A stretch of DNA of 64,000 bases, taken from positions 124,001 to 188,000 of the forward strand of contig JAUJOZ010000004.1 in the NCBI GenBank assembly GCA_030447415.1, written 5' to 3'. Origin of the DNA: Thermomicrobiales bacterium (lineage in GTDB: Bacteria > Chloroflexota > Chloroflexia > Thermomicrobiales > UBA6265). Below the pieces are notes generated by a model. It did not search any database, was not told the DNA's origin, and worked only from the letters and a program-made list of their open reading frames with translations. This document shows, in pieces, positions 53,933 to 63,254 of this stretch. Every line of letters begins with the position of its first letter. Within the stretch, counting starts at the first letter, position 1. The translations under genes and the position numbers were made by a program.

Positions 53933-55630
53933 GTGAGCAACTCCAACCGCGCCCGTGGGCGCCAGCGCCCTCCCTCGAAGCCGAGCCCGGCCCCGTCGGT
54001 CGGTGGGTCGGCCGTACCGCGCACTCCGAACGCGCCCGGCACAACGGCCAAGGGCATCTCGGGCCGTGCGGTCGGCGGGCCGGTCGACCCACCGGCCACC
54101 GACCCGCTCGAAACCCCGTTCTCGGTTGAGATGGGACCGGCCGGCGCTCCCCTCGGCGTCGGCACCTCCGCCGACTACGAGGCGGAGCTCGAGCCGGACT
54201 CGGCGCGGGCTCGGCAGCAGCGGGCCGCCGCGTCCGGCGCGGCGTCAGCGCGCGCCGGGGCGGGACGGGGCATCGGGGCGCGTCGCCGGCCGGCCGCCCG
54301 CCGTGCGACGGTCCCGGCCCACCCGCCGCTGCTTCAGGATGAAGGGTTCCGCACCTTCTGGCTCACCCGGCTGACGACCCAGACGGCCCAGGGGGCGATG
54401 CTCTACGCCTTCTTCATCATCGTCGCCGACCGCACCGACGCGGCGTCATTCAACGCACTGTTCGTCGTCTGCTCCAGCATTCCGTCCATCCTCTTCGGCT
54501 TGCCGGGGGGCATCGTCGTCGACGCCGTACCGCGCCGCCCCTTGCTGGTGTGGCTGAACCTGGCGCGCTTCGTCTTCGCCTTCGCCCTGGTCACGCGCGA
54601 GCCGTCCCTGCCCGGCATCTTCGCCGCGACGATCGGGCTGTGGACGATTCACCAGTTCCACGCGCCATCCGAAAGCGCCGCGCTGGCGCAGTTGGTGCCG
54701 CCGGAGCGCTACACCGCGGCGCAGGCTCTGTCCAATTTGGCCCTCACCCTGGCGCAACTGGCCGGGCTGGTGATCCTGGCGCCGCTGCTGCTGAAGACGG
54801 CCGGACCGCAAACGCTGTTCGCCGTCTGCGCGGCGCTGTTCATCGTCGCAGCCGGCTTCGCCGCGCTCCTGCCACGACTCGACGAGCACGTGGGCCGGGA
54901 GGGCGCATGGAGCGGAGGCCGGCGAGCGGCGCGGCGCTCCCTGCGGGCGGCGCTCCTCGACGGGTGGCGCGGGGTGCGCGCCGACCACGTGACCTACCAG
55001 GCGTTGGTCAGCGACGTGCTGGTGGGCATCGGCATGAGCGCGCTCGTGGTCATCATGCCGCTCTATCTCAAGCGGGTGCTCGGCACCGCGGCCGAGAACA
55101 CCGTCTTCGTCTTCGCTCCAGCCGCCATCGGGCTGGTGCTCGGCCTCCGCTTCGCGCCGCGGCTCGGGCACGCGGTAGGCGAGCAGCGCGCGGCGACCGC
55201 CGGGCTCATCGGCTTCGCGGCCTGTGTCGGCGCGCTTGGATTCGCCGCGCCGCTGCGGACGTTCCTCGACGACGGGCTGCGGCTGCCGCTCGACCAAGCG
55301 GCGGAGCTGGCGAGCATCCCGCCGCTGGTCGTGATCGCGATGCTCCTGTCGATCCCCGCCGGGTTCACGTCAGCCCTGGTCAGCGTCAGCTCCCGCTCGT
55401 TGCTCCTGGCCCGGACGCCTGCGGCCCAGCGCGGCCAGGTGATCGCCACCCAGTCGCTGCTGGCGCACGTCGGCGCGCTGGCGCCGACGCTGCTGGCGGG
55501 GGTGGCGACCGACATCTTCGGGGTCGAGCCGATCGCCGTCGCCATCGCGGTGGCCATCACCGGTGGTGCCGTCGCCGCCCGGATCGTCGGCCGCCGCCCG
55601 ATTCCGGTCCCGGCGGGATCGCCGTCCTGA
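53933..55630 (+). CDS. MFS transporter with long disordered N-terminus
   Basis: A 565-aa protein. The first 130 residues are Pro/Ala/Arg/Gly-rich and probably disordered. The rest is a twelve-helix MFS_3-like carrier (DEGFRTFWLTRLTTQTAQGA, PGGIVVDAVPRRPLLVWLNL, TPAAQRGQVIATQSLLAHVG). GTG at 53933 has no clear ribosome site; a later start just before LLQDEGFRTF would give a normal-length carrier. Confidence 0.8.
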   Translation: MSNSNRARGRQRPPSKPSPAPSVGGSAVPRTPNAPGTTAKGISGRAVGGPVDPPATDPLETPFSVEMGPAGAPLGVGTSADYEAELEPDSARARQQRAAASGAASARAGAGRGIGARRRPAARRATVPAHPPLLQDEGFRTFWLTRLTTQTAQGAMLYAFFIIVADRTDAASFNALFVVCSSIPSILFGLPGGIVVDAVPRRPLLVWLNLARFVFAFALVTREPSLPGIFAATIGLWTIHQFHAPSESAALAQLVPPERYTAAQALSNLALTLAQLAGLVILAPLLLKTAGPQTLFAVCAALFIVAAGFAALLPRLDEHVGREGAWSGGRRAARRSLRAALLDGWRGVRADHVTYQALVSDVLVGIGMSALVVIMPLYLKRVLGTAAENTVFVFAPAAIGLVLGLRFAPRLGHAVGEQRAATAGLIGFAACVGALGFAAPLRTFLDDGLRLPLDQAAELASIPPLVVIAMLLSIPAGFTSALVSVSSRSLLLARTPAAQRGQVIATQSLLAHVGALAPTLLAGVATDIFGVEPIAVAIAVAITGGAVAARIVGRRPIPVPAGSPS

Positions 55631-55685
55631 GCGGGTGCGACCCGTCGCTCCCCCGTGCGCGGACCGACGAGGCATCCCCCCATCG

Positions 55686-56318
55686 TCACTTCTGCGCCAG
55701 GATGTAGGCGCGCTTGCTGGGGTATTCGACGTCCTTGTAGGGGTAGCGGATCGTCACCTCTTCCACCCGCATGCCCGCGGCTGCGAGGCGGTGAACGACG
55801 TCGTCGGGTTGAAAGAACATGAAGTCGACCGCCACCCGCTCGCCCAGGAACTCGTCGGCGTGGATCGGCTCGTCGCCGATGTGAAAGGCGACCAGCAGGT
55901 AGCCGCCTGGCACCAGCACGCGACGAAACTCGCGGAAGGCGACCTCCGCCTGATCGAGCGTGAAGTGGACGATGGCGTAGAACGCGGCGATACCGCCCAG
56001 GGACTCGGGTGGCAGACTCAGATTCAGCATGTCCTGACGTTGGAACTCGATGTCGGGGTTGAGCCGGCGGGCGTGGCAAAGCATCTCGTCCGAGAAGTCG
56101 GCGCCGAAGACGTCCGCGCCGCGCCGGCGAAGGTAGGCGGCGACCTGGCCGGGGCCGCAACCCATGTCGCAGACCCGACCCACGCCGTTGGTCAGTGCCG
56201 CGAAACGATCGAGCCAAGTACGATCGAAAGGCTTGTGGTCCAACTCGCTCCAGAAGCGACCGGCGTAGGCTGCCGCGACGGCGTCGTAGCACTCCTGGGC
56301 GCGTTGTTGGTTGTCCAT
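55686..56318 (-). CDS. class I SAM-dependent methyltransferase
   Basis: A 210-aa methyltransferase. Motif I is RVCDMGCGPGQVAAYLRRRG, followed by DVFGADFSDEMLCHARRLNP and LVPGGYLLVAFHIGDEP. Similar to UbiE/Mycosubtilin-type small-molecule methylases; target unknown. ATG at 56318 with weak ribosome site. Convergent with the MFS gene. Confidence 0.87.
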   Translation of the reverse strand: MDNQQRAQECYDAVAAAYAGRFWSELDHKPFDRTWLDRFAALTNGVGRVCDMGCGPGQVAAYLRRRGADVFGADFSDEMLCHARRLNPDIEFQRQDMLNLSLPPESLGGIAAFYAIVHFTLDQAEVAFREFRRVLVPGGYLLVAFHIGDEPIHADEFLGERVAVDFMFFQPDDVVHRLAAAGMRVEEVTIRYPYKDVEYPSKRAYILAQK

Positions 56319-56455
56319 CGCGGGAAGCCTGCCCTGCACACGAGGTCGCGCCGAGGTCATCTCTCGGTTGGAGAAGCCGCGCGAGCCGTCATCGGGGTTG
56401 GCGGGCAAGTCCGAGGCGGCATCCCAGCGAGGGCCGACAGCCCACGCTCAACCCA

Positions 56456-56473
56456 CAAAACCCCTCCGGGGAA
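56456..56473 (-). terminator. weak terminator of tyrS
   Basis: On the minus strand CCCC-GGA-GGGG is followed by TTTTG, about 50 bases after the tyrS stop. The stem is short. Confidence 0.4.
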
Positions 56474-56521
56474 GGCGATCGCGCTCCCATCAGGCACTCG
56501 CGTTGTGCCCAGCCCCAGGAA

Positions 56522-57817
56522 CTACACCACTCGCACCCGCCGGTAGCGCTTTTTGCCGACGCGCAGCAGGACCGCGTCACCGTTCGGGTGGAACGGAACG
56601 TCGACGTCCGATACGCGCTCCTCGTCGACAGCGAGACCGCCCTGGGTCGCGAGCCGGCGGGCCTCACCCCGAGAGGCGCAGAGGTTGGCCCGGACGAACA
56701 CGTCGGCCAGGGTCAGGTGCTCGACCTCCGCCGCGGGCAATTCGACGGTCGGCACGGACGGGTCGGCCGCGATGTCCGTGGCTGCAGCCCGCCGATTGAA
56801 CAGGGCACGGGCGGCGGCGCGGGTCTCGGCGGCGGCCGCCTCGCCGTGGGTCAGGGCCGTGGCCTCGTAGGCCAGCACCTCTTTCGCCTCGCGCAACGCG
56901 GCCCCGGTCACCGACGTGAGGTCGGCGATGCGTGCCTCGGGCAGGAAGGTGAAGATGCGCAGGAACGGACCGACGAGCGGATCCACCGTGTTGATCCAGT
57001 ACTGGTAGTAGTCGAAGGGGCTGGTGCGCGCCGGGTCAAGCCAAACAGCATTCCCCTCGCTCTTGCCCATCTTCTCGCCGGAGGCCGCGCTGATCAGCGG
57101 CGAGACCAAGCCGAACGCCTTGCCGCCGTCCGCCTTGCGGATCAACTCGACGCCGGCGGTGATGTTGCCCCACTGGTCAGAGCCGCCCATCTGGAGCAGG
57201 CACCCCTCAGCCCGGAACAGGTGCAGGAAGTCGTAGGCCTGGACCAGCCGGTAGTTGAACTCGACGAAGTTCAGGCCGATCGTTTCCAGACGGACCTTGT
57301 AGGTCTCGACCGCCAGCATCTCGTTGACCGAGAAGTACCGACCGATGTCGCGCAGGAACTCGATGTACCCCAGCGGCAACAGCCAATCGGCATTGTTGAG
57401 CAGCAGCGCCGGCGGGTTGGTTCCGAAGCGGCCGCCGGCAAAGTCGAGATGACGCTCGAACTGCCGCAGCACCCCGGCCAGGTTGGCCTCGATGTCCTCT
57501 GGCGAGATGAGCGCACGGGCGGAGGTCTTGCCGGACGGATCGCCGACCAGCGCGGTGCCGCCACCACCGAGGACGATCGGGCGGTGGCCGAAGCGTTGGA
57601 GTGAGGCGAGCATCATGATGCCGACGAGGTTGCCGACATGCAGGGAGGTGGCGGTCGGGTCGAACCCGATGTAGGCGGTGACCGGCCCGGCATCGAAGGC
57701 GGCGCGCAACCCGTCGGCGTCGGTGACGTCGTGGACGTACCCGCGGGCCCGCAGGTAGTCGAAGGGGTTGAGCCCGACCGCGCGGGCCTCGTCGATCGCG
57801 GTCATGGTGGCGGTCAC
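56522..57817 (-). CDS. tyrS: tyrosyl-tRNA synthetase
   Basis: A 431-aa class I synthetase. PTATSLHVGNLVGIM is the HIGH-type motif, and KMGKSEGNAVWLD is the KMSKS loop. MGGSDQWGNITAGVELIRK binds tyrosine and ATP. A C-terminal S4 domain follows (SRGEARRLATQGGLAVDEER). GTG at 57817 is preferred because GGAG lies 8 bases upstream; the ATG at 57805 has none. Confidence 0.95.
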   Translation of the reverse strand: MTATMTAIDEARAVGLNPFDYLRARGYVHDVTDADGLRAAFDAGPVTAYIGFDPTATSLHVGNLVGIMMLASLQRFGHRPIVLGGGGTALVGDPSGKTSARALISPEDIEANLAGVLRQFERHLDFAGGRFGTNPPALLLNNADWLLPLGYIEFLRDIGRYFSVNEMLAVETYKVRLETIGLNFVEFNYRLVQAYDFLHLFRAEGCLLQMGGSDQWGNITAGVELIRKADGGKAFGLVSPLISAASGEKMGKSEGNAVWLDPARTSPFDYYQYWINTVDPLVGPFLRIFTFLPEARIADLTSVTGAALREAKEVLAYEATALTHGEAAAAETRAAARALFNRRAAATDIAADPSVPTVELPAAEVEHLTLADVFVRANLCASRGEARRLATQGGLAVDEERVSDVDVPFHPNGDAVLLRVGKKRYRRVRVV

Positions 57818-57838
57818 GGGCGCGGCTCCAACGCGACG

Positions 57839-57873
57839 ATCAGCAGTCAATCATCAGTCATCGGTGATCAGAC
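57839..57873. repeat. 7-bp array upstream of tyrS
   Basis: Five 7-mers in strict period (ATCAGCA, then GTCAATC and so on to ATCAGAC) just before tyrS. The AT-richer unit differs from the GTCTGCC type but keeps the same period. Confidence 0.6.
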
Positions 57874-57987
57874 ACGGCGGCACAAAGACGGGTTGATGGC
57901 CCGCCAACTATAGCAGGGGGCAGCGCGCAACCCCCTCCAAGGAGCCACTGCCACGTCACCGCCCCGACTCCGTTCTGGCGGCATCGC

Positions 57988-58500
57988 TCAATCCTCACCG
58001 TTGGCTGGTAGCCGGCGGGCGGGCGGGCCGTCGTACGCGACCGGCACCGTGATGCGCATCGGCCGCTCGCGATGCATCTCCTCGGAGACTTGGGCGGTCA
58101 ACCCGGCGACCCGACCCACCAGGAAGAAGAAGCGTGCCGCGACCGGTTCAAAGCCAAGATCGAGGAGCACCGCGGCGAGCGCTCCATCGACGTTGATCGG
58201 CAGTGGACGGATGCGGCGACCCACCTCCTCGCGCAGCGTCTCGATGAGCGTCACCCCATCGCCTGCCAGCCCGTGCTCCCGGGCGAGCGCGAAGAGAACG
58301 ATCGTGCGGGGATCCTCGTCATGCGTGCGATGGCCCAGCCCGGGCAACCGCGCCACACGCGAAATCGCTCGGCGAGCCACGTCGCGGCCTCCTCGATCGA
58401 GCGACCCTCGCGCCGTGCCCACTCAATGCCCTCTGGCCCACCGCCCTTTGTCTGCCGTGCTCCACACCGAGCGGGCGCGCTCCAGCAAACGGGCCGCATC
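57988..58500 (-). pseudogene. citrate-synthase-like C-terminal remnant
   Basis: ARLPGLGHRTHDEDPRTIVL, then LPINVDGALAAVLLDLGFEP and FFFLVGRVAGLTAQVSEEMH are the C-terminal core of the citrate synthase/citryl-CoA lyase family. A preceding piece, GGPEGIEWARREGRSIEEAA, lies in another frame (break near 58345). The N-terminal 150 residues or more of a normal enzyme are absent. Remnant, not a working enzyme as read. Confidence 0.65.
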
Positions 58501-58979
58501 CTTGTCCGCAAGGCATTCTCTAACCTGGGGCTACAGGCGTCGACATTTGTATCAGGCCTCGGTCTCGGGGTTGACGAGAGTCCGGCTTGCGACGGTTTCG
58601 GTGGGCGCCGCATTTGCCCGAGTCCAGCCGTAGCGGTGATACAAGAACAGGGCGGGGCGGTCCCTCCGCAACCCAGCCGCTTCCACCTCCCGAACCAGAT
58701 TCGGCAGCAGGAGGCGCTCGCAATCCATGGCGATGACTTCCGTCACGGCGGACACTAACGGCCGGTCATTTTCCTGCCGCCAGCCGACTTCCTCAAATCG
58801 ATCGGCATGGCAAGGCGAGCATCCCGCCCCACTGGGGGACCCACGAGCGGGCCGTTGAGTTGCCGGCTGCCGTGCCGGCGAAACCCTGACTTGATCTTGG
58901 CGCACCGTTTTCCATAGCAGCCGTGCCTGATGCGGCCAGAACATGCCGGCCACCGACCAACAGCCTCCCAGGTCGTTTA
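58501..58979. other. region without a defensible gene
   Basis: About 480 bases. One minus-strand stretch (ERLLLPNLVREVEAAGLRRD then FLYHRYGWTRANAA, about 58600-58740) looks protein-like but has no clear start or family. It may be another gene fragment. Confidence 0.35.
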
Positions 58980-60728
58980 TTACCGCCAGCCGAACTGGCG
59001 CTCCAGCAGATCCCCGCTGACGTGCATCAGCAGCGGCGAGCCGTGGGGGCAGACGGCCGGCGCGCTCGTGCGGCCAAGGCCGTCCACGAGGGCGCGCATG
59101 GCGGGTCGGTCAAGGGGGCGACCGCGGCGGACGGCGGTGCGGCAGGCGAGCTGCACCAGCAGCCGCTCCCGCCAGCCCTCGCCCTCGCCGGCCTCCTCAT
59201 CGGCCAGCGCCAGCAGCGTGGCCACCAGCTCGTCCGGCTCCTCCAACCCAGCCAGTGCCTCCACCGACGGGCCGGGGCCCACACCGGGGAGGGCGGGGAT
59301 GGTGCGCAGGAGGAAGGTTCGGCCGCCGAAGACCTCGCAGCCGAAGCCGAGCGCGGCCAGGTCGTCCAGACGCCGGCCAAACCGCGCCACCTGCGCCGGT
59401 CGCAGCTCGAGCACCAGTGGCTCCGGCAGGGCGACCGGCTCGGGCGCGGCCCCGCCGTCGGCGCCGTGCGCACCCGCGAGCCGCTCGAAGAGGATCCGCT
59501 CGTGGGCGCGGTGCTGGTCGACGAGGTAGAGCCCCTGCGGCCCTTCCAGCAGGAGCAACCGCGCCTGCACCTGCCCAATCAGGTGCAACGGGGGCAGCCC
59601 CGGGGTGATGATCGGCCCCTGCTCGTTCCAGGCGCCTGGCTCCTCCGCCAGCGCGCCGGGCTGGGCAAGCGCGTCGAGACCGGTGGCGAACGGCACCTGG
59701 AGTGACACCGGCCGCCGGCCGAGGGCGGCACGGACGAGTTCACCGATCGCCATGCCGATCGTCCGCTCGTCCAGCAGTCGAACCTCCAGCTTGGTGGGGT
59801 GAACGTTGATGTCGACGTGGTTGGGTGCCATTTCGACGACGAGGGCGAGCACCGGATGGCGCCCGCGCGGCAACACGGGCCGGTAGGCCGCTTCGAGCAG
59901 GTGCAGTAGCCCCCGCGGCTGCACCCAGCGGCCGTTGACGATCAGGTTCACCTGGCCGCGCCCGGGACGGGTCACCTCGGGACCGGCCACGAGGCCCCAG
60001 ACCCGCGCCCCGGCGACCTCGACCGGACCGAGCGGCAGCAAGCGACCGGCGAGCGCCGGGCCGTAGACCTCGACCAGCGTGGCGTCCAGCTCACCGGAAC
60101 CGCTGGTCTGAAAGACGGGCCGGTCGTCGACGACCAGCGCCAACGCAACGTGCGGGGCGGCCAGCGCCAGTCGGCGTACGGTCTGTCCGATCTGGGCGAC
60201 CTCGGTCTGGACGCGGCCGGCCGAAGCCAGGCGAGCCGGCACGTTCTGGAAGAGATGGCGGACCGTCACGGTGGTGCCGCGCGGCCGCGGCGCGGGCTCG
60301 TCGGCAACGACTCGGCCATCGCGTAGGGCCAGCCGCCAGCCAATGCCGCTCGCGTCCGTCGCACTCACCAGCGCCAGGTCGGCGACGGCGGCGATGCTGG
60401 GCAGGGCCTCCCCACGGAAGCCGAGGGTCCGCACCTGATCGAGCCCGTCGCCGGCCCCGCCCGCCAGCTTGGAGGTCGCGTGGCGCTGGCAGGCGAGCCA
60501 GAGCTCGGCGGCGCGGATGCCGATCCCGTCGTCGCCGACGCGGATCAGGCCGAGGCCGCCGCCGCGCACGTCGACCCGGATCTGACGCGCACGTGCGTCG
60601 AGCGCGTTCTCGACCAGCTCTTTGACGACCGACGCCGGCCGCTCGATCGTCTCGCCGGCGGCGATCCGCGCGGCGACGCCGGCCGGAAGGACCCGGATCG
60701 GCGAGCGCGGCGGGGGCGGACCCGTCAT
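58980..60728 (-). CDS. mutL: DNA mismatch repair protein MutL
   Basis: A 582-aa GHKL ATPase that couples MutS to repair. ATPase motifs are VVKELVENALDARARQI, VGDDGIGI, VRTLGFRGEALPSIAAV and GTTVTVRHLFQNVPARLASA. The C-terminal endonuclease motif is LVDQHRAHERILFERL (DQHx2-3E type), so it is probably a nicking MutL as in organisms without MutH. ACRTAVRRG and CPHGSP are also conserved. ATG at 60728 gives normal length. mutS lies 2.5 kb upstream on the same strand. Confidence 0.93.
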   Translation of the reverse strand: MTGPPPPRSPIRVLPAGVAARIAAGETIERPASVVKELVENALDARARQIRVDVRGGGLGLIRVGDDGIGIRAAELWLACQRHATSKLAGGAGDGLDQVRTLGFRGEALPSIAAVADLALVSATDASGIGWRLALRDGRVVADEPAPRPRGTTVTVRHLFQNVPARLASAGRVQTEVAQIGQTVRRLALAAPHVALALVVDDRPVFQTSGSGELDATLVEVYGPALAGRLLPLGPVEVAGARVWGLVAGPEVTRPGRGQVNLIVNGRWVQPRGLLHLLEAAYRPVLPRGRHPVLALVVEMAPNHVDINVHPTKLEVRLLDERTIGMAIGELVRAALGRRPVSLQVPFATGLDALAQPGALAEEPGAWNEQGPIITPGLPPLHLIGQVQARLLLLEGPQGLYLVDQHRAHERILFERLAGAHGADGGAAPEPVALPEPLVLELRPAQVARFGRRLDDLAALGFGCEVFGGRTFLLRTIPALPGVGPGPSVEALAGLEEPDELVATLLALADEEAGEGEGWRERLLVQLACRTAVRRGRPLDRPAMRALVDGLGRTSAPAVCPHGSPLLMHVSGDLLERQFGWR

Positions 60729-60931
60729 GCCGACGGACGCCCGTCCCACGCCAGACGCCGAGTCCGTGACCGGCGGTGGCGATGCCTCCCGCCCTCCGAA
60801 CGGCGGGATGACCGCGTCCCGCTCTTCCGGCATCCCGAGCGGGTCCAGGAACGCCTCGCCGGTCCACGTTCCGTCGTAGGCGGACGACCCTTCGTCAAGG
60901 CACACGCGGCGTCACCACCCTCGTGGCCCGG

Positions 60932-61465
60932 CTAATCGTCACCGAACCGCCAGCGGGTCGCGGTGATAGGGAACTCGGCCCAGGCAAGCGCCACCCGGGG
61001 CCGCACCGCGTAGAGCCCGCCCTCGTGCCACGAGTCGCGGGCGGACCGATAGCCGTACTTAGGGAGGTACTTGGCGGTGAAGGCGTCCGCGACCCGGCTC
61101 GCGAGCGACGGGTTCGGCCCGGGCACCTCTTCGGCGATCCCCTCGACGATCACGATATCGTCGCCCCGCTCCAGGTGGACCACGATCGCCGGGTTGGTCG
61201 CGAGATTGCGCCCCCGGCGCGTCTCCGGACTCCCTTCGAAGTAGAACGTGCCGTCGACCCACGCACCCCAGATCGGCACGGCGTGGGGGCGCCCGTCCGG
61301 CCGCGTGGTCGCCACCCAGTAGATGAGCGCGCGCTCCAGCCGCTTGCTCGCCCAGCTCCAGGCCAGCATCCCCTCCTCGGTCGTGGGCACGCCGTACCCT
61401 TCCGGCATCGCAGGGCGATCGGGCGTCGGCACAGTGTCCCCACTGGGATGACGCGGCTCAGACAC
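60932..61465 (-). CDS. pyridoxamine 5'-phosphate oxidase-like protein
   Basis: A 177-aa flavin-binding split barrel. RALIYWVATTRPDGRPHAVP, IWGAWVDGTFYFEGSPETRR and RNLATNPAIVVHLERGDDIV are typical of the PNPOx/F420 (TIGR03618-like) group. Probably FMN- or F420-dependent; substrate unknown. GTG at 61465 with GGGAGG 7 bases upstream. Confidence 0.85.
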   Translation of the reverse strand: MSEPRHPSGDTVPTPDRPAMPEGYGVPTTEEGMLAWSWASKRLERALIYWVATTRPDGRPHAVPIWGAWVDGTFYFEGSPETRRGRNLATNPAIVVHLERGDDIVIVEGIAEEVPGPNPSLASRVADAFTAKYLPKYGYRSARDSWHEGGLYAVRPRVALAWAEFPITATRWRFGDD

Positions 61466-62131
61466 GGTGGGGCCTCCCGTCGGGACGGGGTGCCGTTGCG
61501 CGCGCTCGTCGGCCGCGGGCACCCGGACGCAGTAGACGGGGACTATAGCAAGCCATCCCGTCCGATGGGAGGACCGGCCGTCACCGTCCCACCGACAAGA
61601 CCAGGCTCACCCCTTGATCCTGACCCAGCATCGGAGCCGATGCTGCTATTCAGAGATGTCGCGCGGGGCACTCATACTGGGTCAGGGAGGTCGCAACGCT
61701 GACGCGGGTATCGATCCGAACCCTGCACCACGATGACCGGACCAGCCGGCTGCACCCGTCCGGGCACGCGGCGGGGGCCACTCGGCGACCGGCGAGCAGC
61801 ACCGCGGGGGCGGGTTGCCGACCAGCCTGACCTGCCTGCCGCGAAGGACGTCGTCTTTGCGGAGGACTTGGTCTTCATCGCCAGGGCGCACGGGGTCCAG
61901 GGCGGCGAGGTCGGGGTCGGTTCTAGAGGCAGTGAGTGAAGGGGCATCGCCCGAACGTCGCCTGGCGCGCGGTACGATATCGTTTGGCAGCCGGGTCCCC
62001 GACACGATCGGCAGGGCGATGGTTCGTGGTGCTACCGGGCACCCAACCCTTCGCCCACGGATTCCCCGGTATTGGACCGGCAGCCATCCCGGATACCATG
62101 ACCCGCGGCCGGCGGAGGAGCATCGAGTCCG
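61466..62131. other. long intergenic region, no gene recognised
   Basis: About 670 bases. A minus-strand piece (DPDLAALDPVRPGDEDQVLR) around 61850-61930 is protein-like but isolated. No RNA gene, repeat or promoter I would defend. Confidence 0.4.
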
Positions 62132-62638
62132 GTGAGCTCGGCGTTCGAGGTGGCGTACGAGGAGCAACCCCCGCCGGCCGACGTGGCCGCCGTCCGCGAC
62201 GGCCTCGCCGCCTTCAACGAGGCTATCGTCGGCGACCTGAACTACCGCCCGCTGGCGTGCTTCGTCCGCGATTCGCGGGGCGAGGTCGTCGGTGGCGTCG
62301 TCGGCGGGACGTACCTTGGGTGGCTCTACGTCGACACGCTCTGGGTGCGCCAGGACCTGCGAGGGCATGGGTACGGCAGCCGCCTGCTCGCGGCGGCCGA
62401 GGACGGGGCGGTCCGGCGAGGGTGCCGGCACGCGTTCCTCGACACCTTCAGCTTCCGGGCCCCCACCTTCTACCAGCGGCACGGTTACACGGTCTTCGGT
62501 GAGCTGCCCGACTTCCGCCCGGGCCACCGCCGGATCTACTTGACCAAACGGCTGCAACCGGCGAAAGAAGACACCTCGCAGCCAGCCCCCACCGCCCGGC
62601 GCGAGACGTCCAGCCTCGACGCCGCCGCGGACGAGTAA
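62132..62638 (+). CDS. GNAT-family N-acetyltransferase
   Basis: A 168-aa acetyltransferase. The acetyl-CoA loop is VRQDLRGHGYGSRLLAAAED, followed by HAFLDTFSFRAPTFYQRHGY. Target unknown. GTG at 62132 with GGCGGAGGAG 11 bases upstream. The last 25 residues are probably a disordered tail. Confidence 0.88.
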   Translation: MSSAFEVAYEEQPPPADVAAVRDGLAAFNEAIVGDLNYRPLACFVRDSRGEVVGGVVGGTYLGWLYVDTLWVRQDLRGHGYGSRLLAAAEDGAVRRGCRHAFLDTFSFRAPTFYQRHGYTVFGELPDFRPGHRRIYLTKRLQPAKEDTSQPAPTARRETSSLDAAADE

Positions 62639-62644
62639 CCCCGC

Positions 62645-63180
62645 TTGGCCCGCCGAACGGCGGCCGACACGGCGAGCTTCATCCTGTCCCACCTCCACCC
62701 TGCCATGCGCCTGCTCGCCGTCGGGGGCGATCCCGGGTCGATCATCCTCGACCTGGCGGCAGCGGGCGGCGGCGGGGAAGCGGTCGGTGTCAACCACGAA
62801 CCGCGGCCGGACGTCCCGGCGCGGGAGATGGCAGCCAAGCGCGGGGTCCGCAACGTCCGGGTCCTGGTCGGCAATGCGTCACCCCTGCCCTTCGCCGACC
62901 CGTCGTTTGACGCCCTGTTCGCCAACTCCGTGCGGATCCATCGACGGGATCCACTGACGGCGATGCAGGAGTACCACCGGGTGCTCGGAGTGGTGGCGTC
63001 GCCGGTGTGCGCAACATCGGTCATTGGGCGGTCACGCCCGCCACGCCGCTCCTGGAGGAGAACCCTTGCGCTCTTGTTGCGCGTCCCGCATGCAAGGACG
63101 GCGCCTTCGAGCGGGCGCGCCACCATCGCCGCGGCTCGCCGAACCGATGCTCAGCGAGGCGGGCCGCCGTCTGATGCGGC
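62645..63180 (+). pseudogene. decayed SAM methyltransferase
   Basis: SFILSHLHPAMRLLAVGGDP and NVRVLVGNASPLPFADPSFD match a UbiE-type methyltransferase. Motif I reads AVGGDPGS instead of DVGCGPGS, and the acidic residue after motif II is changed (VGVNHE). After HRVLG the frame shifts near 62990; the other frame reads VAGVRNIGHWAVTPATPLLE. Only a TTG start is available, 6 bases after the GNAT stop. Non-functional as read. Confidence 0.6.
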
Positions 63181-63254
63181 CGCAGCGCCGACCGTCATCG
63201 CCCCGGGCGAGGCCGCCTCACGGCCGCGAATCGACCGCGACCGGCAGGCCGACC

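Noticed and set aside
61672-61760. tRNA-like T-arm sequence near GGGTTCGGATCGATACCC (minus strand)
   Set aside because: No acceptor stem, D-arm or anticodon arm could be matched around it.
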